Assembly: GCA_963734955.1 (NCBI GenBank)
Contig: CAVTJO010000008.1
Span: forward strand, 62,001 to 126,000
Origin: UBA11986 sp963734955
GTDB taxonomy: Bacteria > Bacteroidota > Ignavibacteria > UBA10030 > UBA6906
DNA: 64,000 bases
Direction of reading: 5' to 3'
Below the pieces are notes generated by a model. The model was not told the origin of the DNA, ran no database searches, and saw only the letters and a list, made by a program, of their open reading frames with translations. The position numbers and the translations under genes were made by a program. Positions 35,529 to 45,433 of this stretch are shown here, piece by piece. Positions within the stretch are counted from its first letter, which is position 1. Each line of letters opens with the position of its first letter.

Positions 35529-36785
35529 ATGAGTACGTCTGTATTTACCCTGGCAGGGCTGAAAGAGAGCCTTTCCATGGCCTCACACGCCATACGCGGC
35601 AGCAAGCTGCGTTCGGTCCTCACCATCCTTGGAATTGTCGTCGGGATTTTCTCGGTCATTTCCGTTATGACCGCCATGCAGGTACTCCGCAACAGCATTG
35701 AAGAAGGCATCGCTGATCTCGGAGCAAACACATTTCAGATTTCGAAGTTCGTCCACGGCTTCACCACCTCCCACGACCATCGCAGGAACAGGAATCGGAG
35801 GAATATCACCTACGAAGAGGCGCTTCAGGTGCGGGAGAAGACAACGCTGGCCGAAGCAGTGGGGATCGAGGTTTGGAGGGGAGGAAAGACAGTGTGGTGG
35901 GAAGGACAGAAAACAATGCCGAACGTTGGCATCGGCGGAGAAAATGTGGAGGGCCTGATCACCAATGATATGACTGTCGAGAGTGGACGCGGGTTGACGC
36001 CGCAGGATCTCAACATGGCCCGTCGTGTCATCATTCTCGGAAAGACGGTGGTCGAAAAACTCTTTCCCCCCTCGATCACACCTATTGGTGAGACTGTCAA
36101 GGTCGACGGCGTTCTGTACGAGGTAATCGGTGTGTTTGCGTTGAAGGGAGGGGCGCTCGGCGGACGCGAGAACAATTTTGCGGTCATTCCAATTACTGCA
36201 CATTTTGTACACTACGGGAAGACACAGCGCAGCGTGAATATCATGGTGAAGGCGAAAAGCCGTGAAGTATTTGACGAATGTCTTGAACAGGCCCGACTGG
36301 TGCTACGCGTCGCGCGCCGGGTTCCTCCCGGGGCAGAAGATGATTTCGGATACTATTCGAACGATTCTGTCATCAACCAGTTCAATGAGTTCACCTTCTA
36401 TGTGCGGTTGGGTGTCCTGGTCGTAAGTTGCATCTCGCTGGTTGCCGCAGGAGTCGGTATCATGAACATCATGCTTGTCTCTGTTACCGAACGGACAAGG
36501 GAGATTGGAATCCGCAAAGCCGTCGGCGCCCGGCGGAGAGACATCCTCTCGCAGTTCATCATGGAGGCAATTATCCTGTGTCAGATTGGGGGCGTCATAG
36601 GAACTGCTGCTGGAATCATGGGCGGTAATGTCATCAGTGTACTTCTCGAGGTTGCCGTCGTAATTCCCTGGCTGTGGGTTGGCGTTGGTCTTGCCGCATG
36701 CACGGCTGTTGGACTGCTGTTTGGTGTGTACCCGGCGTGGAAGGCATCGACGCTTGATCCCATCGATGCACTCCGGTACGAATAG
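35529..36785 (+). CDS. FtsX/MacB-type permease 4
   Basis: This 418-residue protein has its start at the ATG at 35529. The 146-base gap before it is unlike the overlapped junctions upstream and no strong promoter was seen in it. Features are the helix LRSVLTILGIVVGIFSVISV, GANTFQISKFVHGFTTSHDH (His-rich here), NRNRRNITYEEAL, KTVWWEGQKTMPN, KLFPPSITPIGE and GVGIMNIMLVSVTERTREI. The His-rich insertion after TFQI is unique to this copy and could bind metal. It is the last gene of the efflux operon. Confidence 0.93.
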   Translation: MSTSVFTLAGLKESLSMASHAIRGSKLRSVLTILGIVVGIFSVISVMTAMQVLRNSIEEGIADLGANTFQISKFVHGFTTSHDHRRNRNRRNITYEEALQVREKTTLAEAVGIEVWRGGKTVWWEGQKTMPNVGIGGENVEGLITNDMTVESGRGLTPQDLNMARRVIILGKTVVEKLFPPSITPIGETVKVDGVLYEVIGVFALKGGALGGRENNFAVIPITAHFVHYGKTQRSVNIMVKAKSREVFDECLEQARLVLRVARRVPPGAEDDFGYYSNDSVINQFNEFTFYVRLGVLVVSCISLVAAGVGIMNIMLVSVTERTREIGIRKAVGARRRDILSQFIMEAIILCQIGGVIGTAAGIMGGNVISVLLEVAVVIPWLWVGVGLAACTAVGLLFGVYPAWKASTLDPIDALRYE

Positions 36786-36863
36786 GAGTTGATTGATTCT
36801 CGTCTGTCCGGGGGAGCCGCTGATATTGCTTTTACTCCTCTTTCTCCGTTCTTTTTCTCCGGT

Positions 36864-38426
36864 ATGCCAAAGCTGATGTCCTACACCTTCATTGCACTTC
36901 TTTCCTTCGCTCTCGCGTTTTCAATCCTTCATGCGCAAACGAACAAGGATCACCCCAACAGTCCCGTGTTCAAGGACTACAAGGAAGCAAAACCGGTTCC
37001 GTTGCTCATCGAGTCCGACGTTACCTATCGGCTGTGGCAAACATTCCTGCTTGAACGGCAGGCAAACGCTGGTGACGTGCTCGCTCAACACGAATTGGGA
37101 CTTCGGTATCTGACGGGCAGGGGAGCTTCGGCTGACACACTCAAGGGAGCCTATTGGATACAAAAGGCTGCAGCACAAAACCTGGTCTCCGCCGAATTCA
37201 ATCTTGGCATCCTGTACTACCACGGCTGGGGGGTTGACTGGAATCCGTTCAGCGCCTACCGGGAGTTTTTTGCGGCGGCGCAGCGAGGCATGGTTGAAGC
37301 CGAGTACGTCATGGGGCAATTCCTCACAGATGATCTGGTCGTGCCCCGCAACTGGGAGGAAGCGCACCGATGGGTGAAGCTTGCGGCGGATTCGGGCTAT
37401 GCCCCCGCAAATGAAATGCTGAAGGAGCTCGAAAAGCATATGGCAATCCAGAGAACGGATTCTACCGCTTCGGGATTGTCCGCGGGGAAAGATTCGCTGG
37501 CCGGAGGTTCTGTTGTGCTTATCGATTTTGATCGTGACAGTTCATCACGCGGTGATCTCACACTGCTCAAGGATGTGCTTGAAAGCGGTGGCGTGGAGCT
37601 GAAGCGGGCTCTCGGAATAGCGTCGCTCCTGAAGGGGGACCCGGAAATGGATTCCTCTGAGGTACAGGCCATCAAGCGCGCCGCTGACGATGGCAGTCCT
37701 GAAGCGCTTGCTGTGCTGGGGCGCTGCTACGAGCGGGGGTTGCTGGTGAAGAAGGATATTGTTGAGGCAGCGGAGATGTATGTGCGTGCGATTCGCCTTG
37801 ATTCCCCCGGCGCGTCCGAGTTTCTTTGGAAGCTGCTACAGGAGGATGGATTCCACGCGCAATTGAGATCCCGGTCGTCGAGCGCTGATGTTCACGCGAA
37901 TTATGTGTGGGCATCGCTGCGCGCGCTCGGGTTCGACGGAATCCTGCAGGCAAAACAGTCCTGGATTTCGGACGACCAGGCCTTGCGACTCCTCGAACGG
38001 TCCTCGGAGAAGAACTATCTTCCTTCCATGGTCGAGCTGGGATTGTGTTACTACACGGGCCGATGGGTTACGGCTGATCAAGAGAAAGCGGAGAATCTCT
38101 GGACCGGGGCGGCGCTTCTCGGGAGTCAGGATGCACGCGTCCGTCTCGCGATTACTGATGTGCGGGCAAACGCGTCAGGTGATAGCCTCAGCAGGAGTAT
38201 CCAAACTCTTGTGGACGCAATGCACGCCGGCTCAGTGCTTGCGCAAGTGGCGCTGGGATACTGTTATGAGCAAGGCATCGGTTTTCCCCTGAAGAAGGCA
38301 GAGGCGGCAAGCCTCTACCGGAGTGCCTCCCAACGAGGGAGTCAGGACGCCTACCGCGCGCTCAAGAGATTGCACGACGAAATACGTCCTCCCGACAAGG
38401 AGTTTCAGATCGAGGACGAGCAGTGA
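36864..38426 (+). CDS. Secreted Sel1-repeat (TPR-like) protein
   Basis: This 520-residue protein is started at the ATG at 36864, so that the signal peptide (MSYTFIALLSFALAFSILHA) is near the N-terminus; a TTG at 36789 would add an unlikely 25 residues. At least six Sel1-type repeats are visible, for example AQHELGLRYLTGRGASADT, AEFNLGILYYHGWGVDW, ALAVLGRCYERGLLVKKD and AQVALGYCYEQGIGFPLKKA. Sel1 proteins act as scaffolds. It converges with the histidine kinase gene, with only 19 bases between the stops. The function is unknown. Confidence 0.85.
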   Translation: MPKLMSYTFIALLSFALAFSILHAQTNKDHPNSPVFKDYKEAKPVPLLIESDVTYRLWQTFLLERQANAGDVLAQHELGLRYLTGRGASADTLKGAYWIQKAAAQNLVSAEFNLGILYYHGWGVDWNPFSAYREFFAAAQRGMVEAEYVMGQFLTDDLVVPRNWEEAHRWVKLAADSGYAPANEMLKELEKHMAIQRTDSTASGLSAGKDSLAGGSVVLIDFDRDSSSRGDLTLLKDVLESGGVELKRALGIASLLKGDPEMDSSEVQAIKRAADDGSPEALAVLGRCYERGLLVKKDIVEAAEMYVRAIRLDSPGASEFLWKLLQEDGFHAQLRSRSSSADVHANYVWASLRALGFDGILQAKQSWISDDQALRLLERSSEKNYLPSMVELGLCYYTGRWVTADQEKAENLWTGAALLGSQDARVRLAITDVRANASGDSLSRSIQTLVDAMHAGSVLAQVALGYCYEQGIGFPLKKAEAASLYRSASQRGSQDAYRALKRLHDEIRPPDKEFQIEDEQ

Positions 38427-38445
38427 TTCTGCACCACGTCCTCAG

Positions 38446-40878
38446 TCACTCCGCCCCTTCCCAGTGGTGTGGCGGATTTCTTTCGGGTGCATCCAATGCC
38501 TTTCGCACCTCAGCGAGCACCTCAGGAACCTTGTACGGCTTGTACAGGACGCCAAGGGCACCGGTTTGCAGCAGCATTGCTTTGGCCTCCTCTTCGATAA
38601 AGCCTGTGCAGAACACCACCCGCGCAAGCGGATTGTTCGCCCTGATAGCTGTAAACACCTGTTCGCCCCCCATTTTCGGAAGACCTATATCCGATAACAC
38701 GAGATCGATCCTGTCGCGGAACTCGGCATACTTTGCCACGCCCTCCTCTCCATCACGCGCCTCGATAACCTTGTAGCCGGCACGTACAAGAAATTCCCTC
38801 AGCAACCCAAGCAACATCAGTTCATCTTCAATGACAAGAATTGTCTCGCCATTCCCCATGGCTTGTTCAGCTTCACGGGGAATGTCCTGGATGATATCGT
38901 GAGGAATGGCAGGTATGTAGATGAGAAAGGTTGTCCCAACTCCTTCATTACTTTGCACATCGATAACAGCGTTGTGGGCCTTTACAATGCCGTGAACAAT
39001 CGAAAGCCCCAGTCCTGTACCTTTTCCGATGCCTTTCGTGGTGAAGAATGGATCAAAGATGCGGGTGCGAATTTCCTCGGGGATGCCGGCTCCATTGTCC
39101 GCGATCGAAAGAAGGATATAGTGATCCGATGACCGCCAGCCAAATTTCTCCTCGATGAACGCTCCCTCCACCGGCTCGAGTGAGATGGTGATCTTGCCGG
39201 TGGGATGGCCGGCTCGCTCGAGAATGGCGTCGCGAGCGTTAATGCATAGATTGAGTATCATTTGGTGAATCTGACCAGCGTCCGCCATCACAAGTCCATG
39301 CTGGACTGTGATGCGAACATCGATCTCAATCGTTCTTGGGAACGAGTGTTCCAGAAATTTCTTGGTCTCGAGTATCGTTTGTGATAATGACACGGGTGCG
39401 AGCTTGGCTGCCTCGGCGCGCGAGAACTGCAAGAGCTGTTTTGCAATTGCCGACCCCCGCAGTGTGGCTTCTTCGATCATCCGGGAATACCGGAGGATAT
39501 CCGGATCGGTGGATTTCATACCCAACAGATGCGAGGCCGTGAGAACCACACCCATCACGTTGTTGAAATCGTGTGCAATGCCGCTTGCCAGTTGACCCAC
39601 GGCTTCCATCTTTTGCGACTGAAGGAGTTGTTCCTCCAGTTTTTTCCGTTCCGTGTTGTCAAAAATATAGCCCTTGAGTCCCACCAGATTGCCATGCTCA
39701 TCAAACGAGCCGATGACTGTTTCCACGATGAATACCGGTTTGCCATCAATTCTCCGAAGTTCCATTTCGTAGTATTCGAGCTTGCCGTGCTTGCGGACGA
39801 GGTCGAGATACGCCTCTCGAATCTCCGGGGCTGGATACAGGGACGACGTGTTCCGATCCAGGGCTTCTTCGAGGGAGGCGAAACCAAAGATGCGAAGAAA
39901 GGCCGGGTTGCACGAAACGAGTGTTCCATTTGCCGTCGAGGAGAAGAACCCGGTCAGGTCCTCCTCAAAGAATTGTCGGTACCGTTCCTCGCTTTCGCGC
40001 AACGCGCTCTCGGCTGCGTTTCGCGCCTCCTCAATGCGCACCCGGTCGGTCACATCACGAAGGATCACTGTCAACAGTTTTCTGCCGTTGACGGACGTCT
40101 GGGAAATTGACGCCTCGATTGGGAATTCCTGTCCGTCGGCGCGCAGACCCCGGAGGATACCAAGCATCCCCATCGAACGCGAAGTGGCATTCGTTTCACT
40201 GAATCGTCTGATGTGGTCGCGATGAATCTGGCGGAATTGCTGCGGGATGAAGGTGCCGATGTATCGTCCGACAGCTTCCGAGGACGAGCAACGGAAAATC
40301 TTCTCTGCGGCGGTGTTGAAGAGGAGGATGGTCTGTGTTTCATCAACGGTGATGATGGCGTCCATTGCCGTGTCGATGATGCTGGCCAGGCGTGATTCGC
40401 TCTCTTGGACGGCCTGCTGGGCCCGTTTCCGGGCGGTGACGTCTGTGGCTATTACGAGGCGGGCATTGTTTCCGTTGAAGCTCAGCGTGGACGACACCAC
40501 ATCGACAAAAAAAACGGTACCATCCTTTTTGCGATGGCGCCACTCGACCGAACTACGCAGTGTCGGGGAGGCTGTTTTGACCATTGCGTCGAAGCGGGGC
40601 TTGTCTTCTTCGGGTCTGATGTCGTACACAGTCTTCGCAAGGAACTCTTCTCTCGTGTATCCGTATTGTGCGACTGCAGCATCGTTGACTGCGAGGAAGC
40701 GAAGCGACCCGACATCATAAATCCACATGGGTTGTGGATTTGCTTCAAACAATTGACGATAATTCCGTTCCGCCTCCGCCGAAGCTCGTTCCTGACCCGA
40801 TTGCAGAGACACAAGCTTTGCGCGCACCGCCTTCAGTTCACGGGCGAGTTCTGCTTTGGTTTTCGGCGTATCGGTCAT
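38446..40878 (-). CDS. PAS-domain hybrid histidine kinase with C-terminal receiver
   Basis: This 810-residue protein has a short coiled coil, three PAS/PAC domains (about 38-155, 165-285 and 295-420), a HisKA domain with phospho-acceptor H436 in GIAHDFNNVMG, an HATPase domain (NLCINARDAI, DNGAGIPEEI, TKGIGKGTGLGLSIV), and a receiver with D730 in VLSDIGLPKMGG. No membrane segments are visible, so it is probably cytoplasmic. The PAS domains sense an unknown signal. It has its own promoter (40959-40987). No cognate output regulator is adjacent. Confidence 0.95.
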   Translation of the reverse strand: MTDTPKTKAELARELKAVRAKLVSLQSGQERASAEAERNYRQLFEANPQPMWIYDVGSLRFLAVNDAAVAQYGYTREEFLAKTVYDIRPEEDKPRFDAMVKTASPTLRSSVEWRHRKKDGTVFFVDVVSSTLSFNGNNARLVIATDVTARKRAQQAVQESESRLASIIDTAMDAIITVDETQTILLFNTAAEKIFRCSSSEAVGRYIGTFIPQQFRQIHRDHIRRFSETNATSRSMGMLGILRGLRADGQEFPIEASISQTSVNGRKLLTVILRDVTDRVRIEEARNAAESALRESEERYRQFFEEDLTGFFSSTANGTLVSCNPAFLRIFGFASLEEALDRNTSSLYPAPEIREAYLDLVRKHGKLEYYEMELRRIDGKPVFIVETVIGSFDEHGNLVGLKGYIFDNTERKKLEEQLLQSQKMEAVGQLASGIAHDFNNVMGVVLTASHLLGMKSTDPDILRYSRMIEEATLRGSAIAKQLLQFSRAEAAKLAPVSLSQTILETKKFLEHSFPRTIEIDVRITVQHGLVMADAGQIHQMILNLCINARDAILERAGHPTGKITISLEPVEGAFIEEKFGWRSSDHYILLSIADNGAGIPEEIRTRIFDPFFTTKGIGKGTGLGLSIVHGIVKAHNAVIDVQSNEGVGTTFLIYIPAIPHDIIQDIPREAEQAMGNGETILVIEDELMLLGLLREFLVRAGYKVIEARDGEEGVAKYAEFRDRIDLVLSDIGLPKMGGEQVFTAIRANNPLARVVFCTGFIEEEAKAMLLQTGALGVLYKPYKVPEVLAEVRKALDAPERNPPHHWEGAE

Positions 40879-41188
40879 TCCATTCTCATTGGGACAAGGA
40901 TGATGCGAGGCTGAGAGGGAAGTCTGAACAGCGAACGATTCACCATTCCATTGCGACTAAGATACGAGCGTCCTGAGTGAGTTTCAAGACAAAATCGTCC
41001 CCGACAGGATAATCGCGGTCAGAAGTGACTGTAAACACCTGATCACAATGCGTGCGACCTGGATGGCGATCGATTGCCGATGACACCGGTCGGTTGAAAT
41101 GAGCTCGGTGTTCCTCTGATTTAATCACTGCAAAGGAACCGGCACGGTGTCGGCTGCAACCGGACGAAAATGCCAGGCGTCCATTCAA
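40879..41188. other. 310-base intergenic region
   Basis: It holds the kinase promoter (40959-40987) near one end. The remaining 200 bases, up to the end of the DUF2911 gene, show no open frame with a ribosome-binding site, no terminator and no repeat that I can see. Confidence 0.5.
40959..40987 (-). promoter_or_regulatory. Sigma-70-type promoter for the hybrid kinase gene
   Basis: On the minus strand, TTGAAA (40982-40987), 17 bases, TATCTT (40959-40964). The transcript would start near 40952, about 75 bases before the ATG at 40878. Confidence 0.55.
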
Positions 41189-42178
41189 TCATTCGTGCTC
41201 CGTGCTCACATTGGTGACATACACCCGATCTGCCCATCCGAGTTTGAGAGTGGCGTTCGTGGTGCCGTCCGGCTCGAACCAGATTGCAAAGGGGTCAGTG
41301 GTCTTTTCCGGGACTGTCATCTTCATGACAACTCTTGCAAGGTCCTTGGTAACGTCATACTGCGCGGTTCCCGGTGACTTCGTGCTGATAATGAGGGTGA
41401 AGGACTTCTCGGACGGCAACGAGTACACTGTGTATGTCCCTTTTGGGATCCGGACTTCGCCGATGGAAAGGTCTGTTTCGCTCCGCAGCTCCGTGGCGGC
41501 GTTCGCTCCGGTGCGCCAGACTGAATCGTACGGGACCACTACACCCCAGATTCTTCGACCCCGCTGATATGGTTTGCTGAATTTGATCATCACCGTTTTC
41601 CCGCCGGTTGTCCATACTGCCGAATCAAGAGGGCTGACCGGCCTGATGCCGTTATCCTTTTCGAATGGAGTCGTCACAAGGGTTCGCTCCCACATCAACT
41701 TCATGATGCCGGAAGTCTTGCCAGTCGCTTGGAGGGAAATGGCGAGAGTCTCCACGGGAGCCGGCAGTTGTTCCACGTGTGCATCGAACCTCGCATAATC
41801 AAGACGCTCGTCATACTTTGTACCCCACTGGCCGGTCTGTTTGTTGAGGATTATTTTCCATCCGGTAGGCGAGGGAAGGGTCCAGAGTGTGTATGTCCCC
41901 CGCGGGACGGGAACGCCGCCCAAAGTCATGTCGAAGTTCGTCTTGAAGTGGGTGGCCTCATTCGCACCGGTGCGCCACACCGCATTCCACGGTACGAGCT
42001 CTCCCATGATTTTCCTGCCTCTCATGGAAGGCCGTCCATAGTTTACGGAGACTTTGTTGGTATCAAGCGAGAGGAAGACGGAATCACGCGGGCTGAGTAT
42101 TTTGCGCTGAGCAAACGTTTGAGGAGAAAGGAAAAAAGCAACGAGAGAAAACGATGCAAGCACACTCAGCATTCGCAT
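41189..42178 (-). CDS. Secreted protein with two DUF2911 domains
   Basis: This 329-residue protein has SD GGAGG before the ATG at 42178 and a signal peptide ending TFAQ. Two copies of a DUF2911-type domain follow: the first centred on VWRTGANEATHFKTNFDMTL with PRGTYTLWTLPS, the second on VWRTGANAATELRSETDLSI with PKGTYTVYSLPS. The usual DUF2911 protein has one such domain. Function is unknown; the family is common in Bacteroidota and periplasmic. It lies 39 bases downstream of the YbjQ gene on the same strand. Confidence 0.9.
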   Translation of the reverse strand: MRMLSVLASFSLVAFFLSPQTFAQRKILSPRDSVFLSLDTNKVSVNYGRPSMRGRKIMGELVPWNAVWRTGANEATHFKTNFDMTLGGVPVPRGTYTLWTLPSPTGWKIILNKQTGQWGTKYDERLDYARFDAHVEQLPAPVETLAISLQATGKTSGIMKLMWERTLVTTPFEKDNGIRPVSPLDSAVWTTGGKTVMIKFSKPYQRGRRIWGVVVPYDSVWRTGANAATELRSETDLSIGEVRIPKGTYTVYSLPSEKSFTLIISTKSPGTAQYDVTKDLARVVMKMTVPEKTTDPFAIWFEPDGTTNATLKLGWADRVYVTNVSTEHE

Positions 42179-42217
42179 GGTGTTACCCTCCGCAATTTTG
42201 TTTGAAGAATGATACGT

Positions 42218-42547
42218 TCAGATCTTCTCGACAACCACGGCAGTGCCATATGCAAGTACCTCGGTCACTCCGGACATGACGTCGTTCGCATCGTACCGCA
42301 TGCCGACGACGGCATTCGCACCGGAGGCCTGAGCATGTTGCATCATGATCAGGAAGGCCTCCTGTCGTGCACGTTCGCACAGTTGCTGCAGTAGCGAGAT
42401 GTTGCCTCCAAACAGGATCTGAAATCCGGCACCGATGTTCCCGAAGATGGATCGTGATCGCACGGTAATTCCGCGCACCACACCCAGGTTTTTCACAATA
42501 CGGTACCCGTCAAGGGTGAATGCTGTCGTGACAAATGCTGGGTTCAT
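42218..42547 (-). CDS. YbjQ/UPF0145-family protein
   Basis: This 109-residue protein is placed at the ATG at 42547, because GAGG lies eight bases before it; an ATG at 42556 abuts the SD and is less likely. It shows the family pattern: LDGYRIVKNLGVVRGITVRS, then SIFGNIGAG, a Leu-rich helix and ASGANAVVGMRYDA. YbjQ proteins form pentameric rings with a heavy-metal-binding-like fold; their function is unclear. It is probably co-transcribed with the DUF2911 gene. Confidence 0.9.
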   Translation of the reverse strand: MNPAFVTTAFTLDGYRIVKNLGVVRGITVRSRSIFGNIGAGFQILFGGNISLLQQLCERARQEAFLIMMQHAQASGANAVVGMRYDANDVMSGVTEVLAYGTAVVVEKI

Positions 42548-42627
42548 TCTTGTCATTCCTCAGTGGCTGAAAGAGCAGTGGCGACCGGTGGTCGCCACGA
42601 CGTGTGCAATAACTTGATATCAGTTTC

Positions 42628-43629
42628 CTACTTAAACTTCAGGGAGTTGATGAGCTTGTCGTATGCTTCAAGATATTCGGTCTGTTGTGGTTTGTACCAG
42701 TCCATGGTAATACGGATGACACGGTCGTTCTTCACCACGAAGTAGACCCTGCGCGCCACATCTTTCGTCGCCGCGAGTGAGAGGGTCGTGGCAGGCTGAC
42801 CGCCAACGGTTGCCTTTCCGGTGGCTGCTCCTTTGTATCTCCCCTTATTCTGATCGACCACCTTATCCAGTGTCAGGCCTTGAGCCCCGAACACGTTGAA
42901 CAGGATGTTGCAGTCCTGGCGCACACCGCGCAATCCTACAACAATCTCGTCCTTTCCCTTGGGTGGATTGGTGAAGTTGAAATTGTCCGGGTATAGGAAC
43001 GTGAACATCTTGGCATCATACTCTGCAAAGGTGGTCGATGGAAGGGTTTCGTCGCGCCCCTTCTCGACCGGCTTTGGGAGTTGGAAGGAGCTCAGCACGG
43101 CTTCGAAGACGGCGCTGTAGGCGTCATAATACCCTTTGAAGCCTGCGAAGCCAAGATCGAACAACACCGAATCGCCCGGGATGAATACATGATGACCGTT
43201 GATGATGGTTCGCTTGTCGTACGCTGCGGAGTATCCCATCTTCGTGGCCTGCTTTCCCGCCACGGTGATTGTCTGATCAGGTTGAAGGACGAATCCTTCT
43301 GACGTCCGGTCATCTCTGAATTTCTTGATCGCAGCAACAGGGTCGGGGGTCTTGGTTACGGTGACGGATATCTCAACCCCAAGGGCTCCGATTCCGAGGG
43401 GATCAAGAAACTTCTTATCCACATCAGGGGCGTTGTAAAATGTTGCGCGCCCTACTTCTGCATTGACAACCCATCCTTTGGGATGGTTTATCTGAAACCC
43501 GATCCCGGGATCCTTGTAGGCTTCCATCTCTCCAACTGCTACGGGCTCCATCTTCTTTTCGCCACCGCAACCGCCAAGTAAGAGGAGTACCGGCAAGAGA
43601 CCGGTGAGCATTCTGAGTATGGTCTTCAT
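42628..43629 (-). CDS. Periplasmic lipoprotein, PsbP/DcrB-like
   Basis: This 333-residue protein has a lipoprotein signal (LLPVLLLLGGCGG, lipidated Cys 21). Two copies of a PsbP/DcrB/MogI-like fold are suggested: YKDPGIGFQINHPKGWVV near residue 38 and YDAKMFTFLYPDNFNFTN near residue 206, each followed by a helix and the strand pattern ending in VIRITMDW or similar. The function is unknown. It lies between the aldehyde dehydrogenase and the YbjQ gene on the same strand. The internal duplication is inferred by eye. Confidence 0.8.
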   Translation of the reverse strand: MKTILRMLTGLLPVLLLLGGCGGEKKMEPVAVGEMEAYKDPGIGFQINHPKGWVVNAEVGRATFYNAPDVDKKFLDPLGIGALGVEISVTVTKTPDPVAAIKKFRDDRTSEGFVLQPDQTITVAGKQATKMGYSAAYDKRTIINGHHVFIPGDSVLFDLGFAGFKGYYDAYSAVFEAVLSSFQLPKPVEKGRDETLPSTTFAEYDAKMFTFLYPDNFNFTNPPKGKDEIVVGLRGVRQDCNILFNVFGAQGLTLDKVVDQNKGRYKGAATGKATVGGQPATTLSLAATKDVARRVYFVVKNDRVIRITMDWYKPQQTEYLEAYDKLINSLKFK

Positions 43630-43695
43630 GGCATAACCCTGTATGATGAGTGGTGTGGTTGTGAAGTGTTCAATAGTGTTGATCTGGAGAGAATC

Positions 43696-45205
43696 TCAAT
43701 CCTTCGGAACGACAGTGTCGTACCAGGTCTTCTTGGCACGTACAGCTACTTCGTCGATGTGGATGTGCTTGGTCTCGGTATATTCCTTGAGGCCGTCGAT
43801 TCCGAACTCGCGTCCGATGCCGCTTTGTTTGTAGCCTCCGAACGGTGCCCGCTCGTTGAGCAGATGCCATTCGTTGATCCAGACCGTTCCGGTACGAAGC
43901 TGATGTGCAACTGCAAGTGCTTTCTCAGTGTCCTTCGACCACACACCACCGCCGAGGCCGTATATCGAATCATTTGCAAGGCGGACAGCATCATCAACCT
44001 TCTTGTAACGAATCACCGAGAGCACGGGACCGAAAATCTCTTCCTTGGCGATCGTTGACTTATTGTCGACGTGATCGAAGATCGTTGGCTCAACGAAGAA
44101 GCCGTTCGCGCATTCAGTGGAAGTGGGTATGTCACCTCCGACTGCGAGCTTCGCTCCGTCCTGTTTGCCCTTACCGATGTATCCGAGAACGGTCTCCCGT
44201 TGTTTCTTCGAGACGAGCGGCCCCAGGTCGGTTTCCATTTTCATCGGGTCGCCGACCTTCATCTTCAACGTCTTCTCGACCATCCTGCCGACGAACTCAT
44301 CGGCAATGGATTCAGGGAGAAGCAGCCGCGTTCCGGCTTCGCAACATTGTCCTTGATGATAGAAGATGGCGTACAGAGCGCCATCCACCGCAATGCTCAG
44401 GTCGGCATCCTCAAGCACAATATTGGCAGATTTGCCGCCGCATTCAAGTGTGACTTTCTTCAGGGTGGCAGCGGCCGCCCGCATGATCTGCTGGCCGACG
44501 GGCGTTGAACCGGTGAACGCAACCTTGTCCACCATCGGATTCGACACCATTTCAACTCCGGCATCGCCTCCGAATCCAGTGATAATATTGATGACGCCTT
44601 TTGGAAAACCAATCTCGTGGACAAGTCGTGCCAGTTCCATTGCGGTTACAGAGGTTTCCTGTGATGGCTTCAGGATCACGGTGTTTCCGGCGGCAAGAGC
44701 CGGACCGAGTTTCCAGATCGCCATCTTCAAGGGGAAATTCCACGGGATGATTGCTGAGACAACGCCGACCGGCTCCCGGAGCAGCAAGTTTTTGCTGAAT
44801 CCTGGCTTCGATACACCATCGAGCGGTTCGTTCAAATCGGAGAGAGCGAGCTTGGAAAACCCCGCCATGTTGCGGGCGCTGAGGTAGATATCCTCGCCGG
44901 CCTTGCGGATTGTGGATCCGGAATCGGCGACCTCAAGCTCGACGAGGAGTTTCTTGTTCTCGTTGATCTTGTCTGAGATTGCCTTGATGAATTGCGACCG
45001 TTCTTCGCGGGCTCAGTCGGGGCCACGGCCCGTTATCAAACGCCTCGCGGGCAGCCCTGATTGCTGCTTGTGTGTCGACAACACCAGCCCGGGCAAACGT
45101 GGCAATGGTCTGCTGGTTGAAAGGGTTGATCGAGGTGAATGTCCTACTGTCGGAGGCGTCCCTGAATTCGTCGTTGATGTAGAGCTTGTATTCTCTTACG
45201 GACAT
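43696..45205 (-). CDS. NAD(P)-dependent aldehyde dehydrogenase (interrupted by a frameshift)
   Basis: From the ATG at 45205 the N-terminal part (YKLYINDEFRDASDSRTF) is in one frame. A shift near 45007-45015 joins it to EERSQFIKAISDKINENK and the rest to 43696; the repaired product has about 502 residues. NAD-binding elements are present (GVVSAIIPWNFPLKMAIWK, AFTGSTPVGQQI, VTLECGGKSANIV with the general-base Glu). The catalytic Cys is in YHQGQCCEAGTRLLL, and EEIFGPVLSV and GGYKQSGIGREFG are conserved. It oxidises an aldehyde to the acid; the substrate cannot be told. The shift is likely an indel error. Confidence 0.88.
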
Positions 45206-45433
45206 GTATCCCTTTGAACAGTGTGATGATGTGCTTAAGAACCCGATTGTGGAACCCGGCCGGATGACACGAGTGAAATGCGAATTCAAGATAGGGAAAA
45301 AGGGGGAATTCATCAAGAAACGGTGTAATTGGCATGGCGGCTCAAATGATACACAGTGGGCTGTTGGAGAACCAAATCACGGTCACGCCGAGCTGTGCGA
45401 TTTGATGCGGTTGCAAGGTTCGACGAGATTGTC

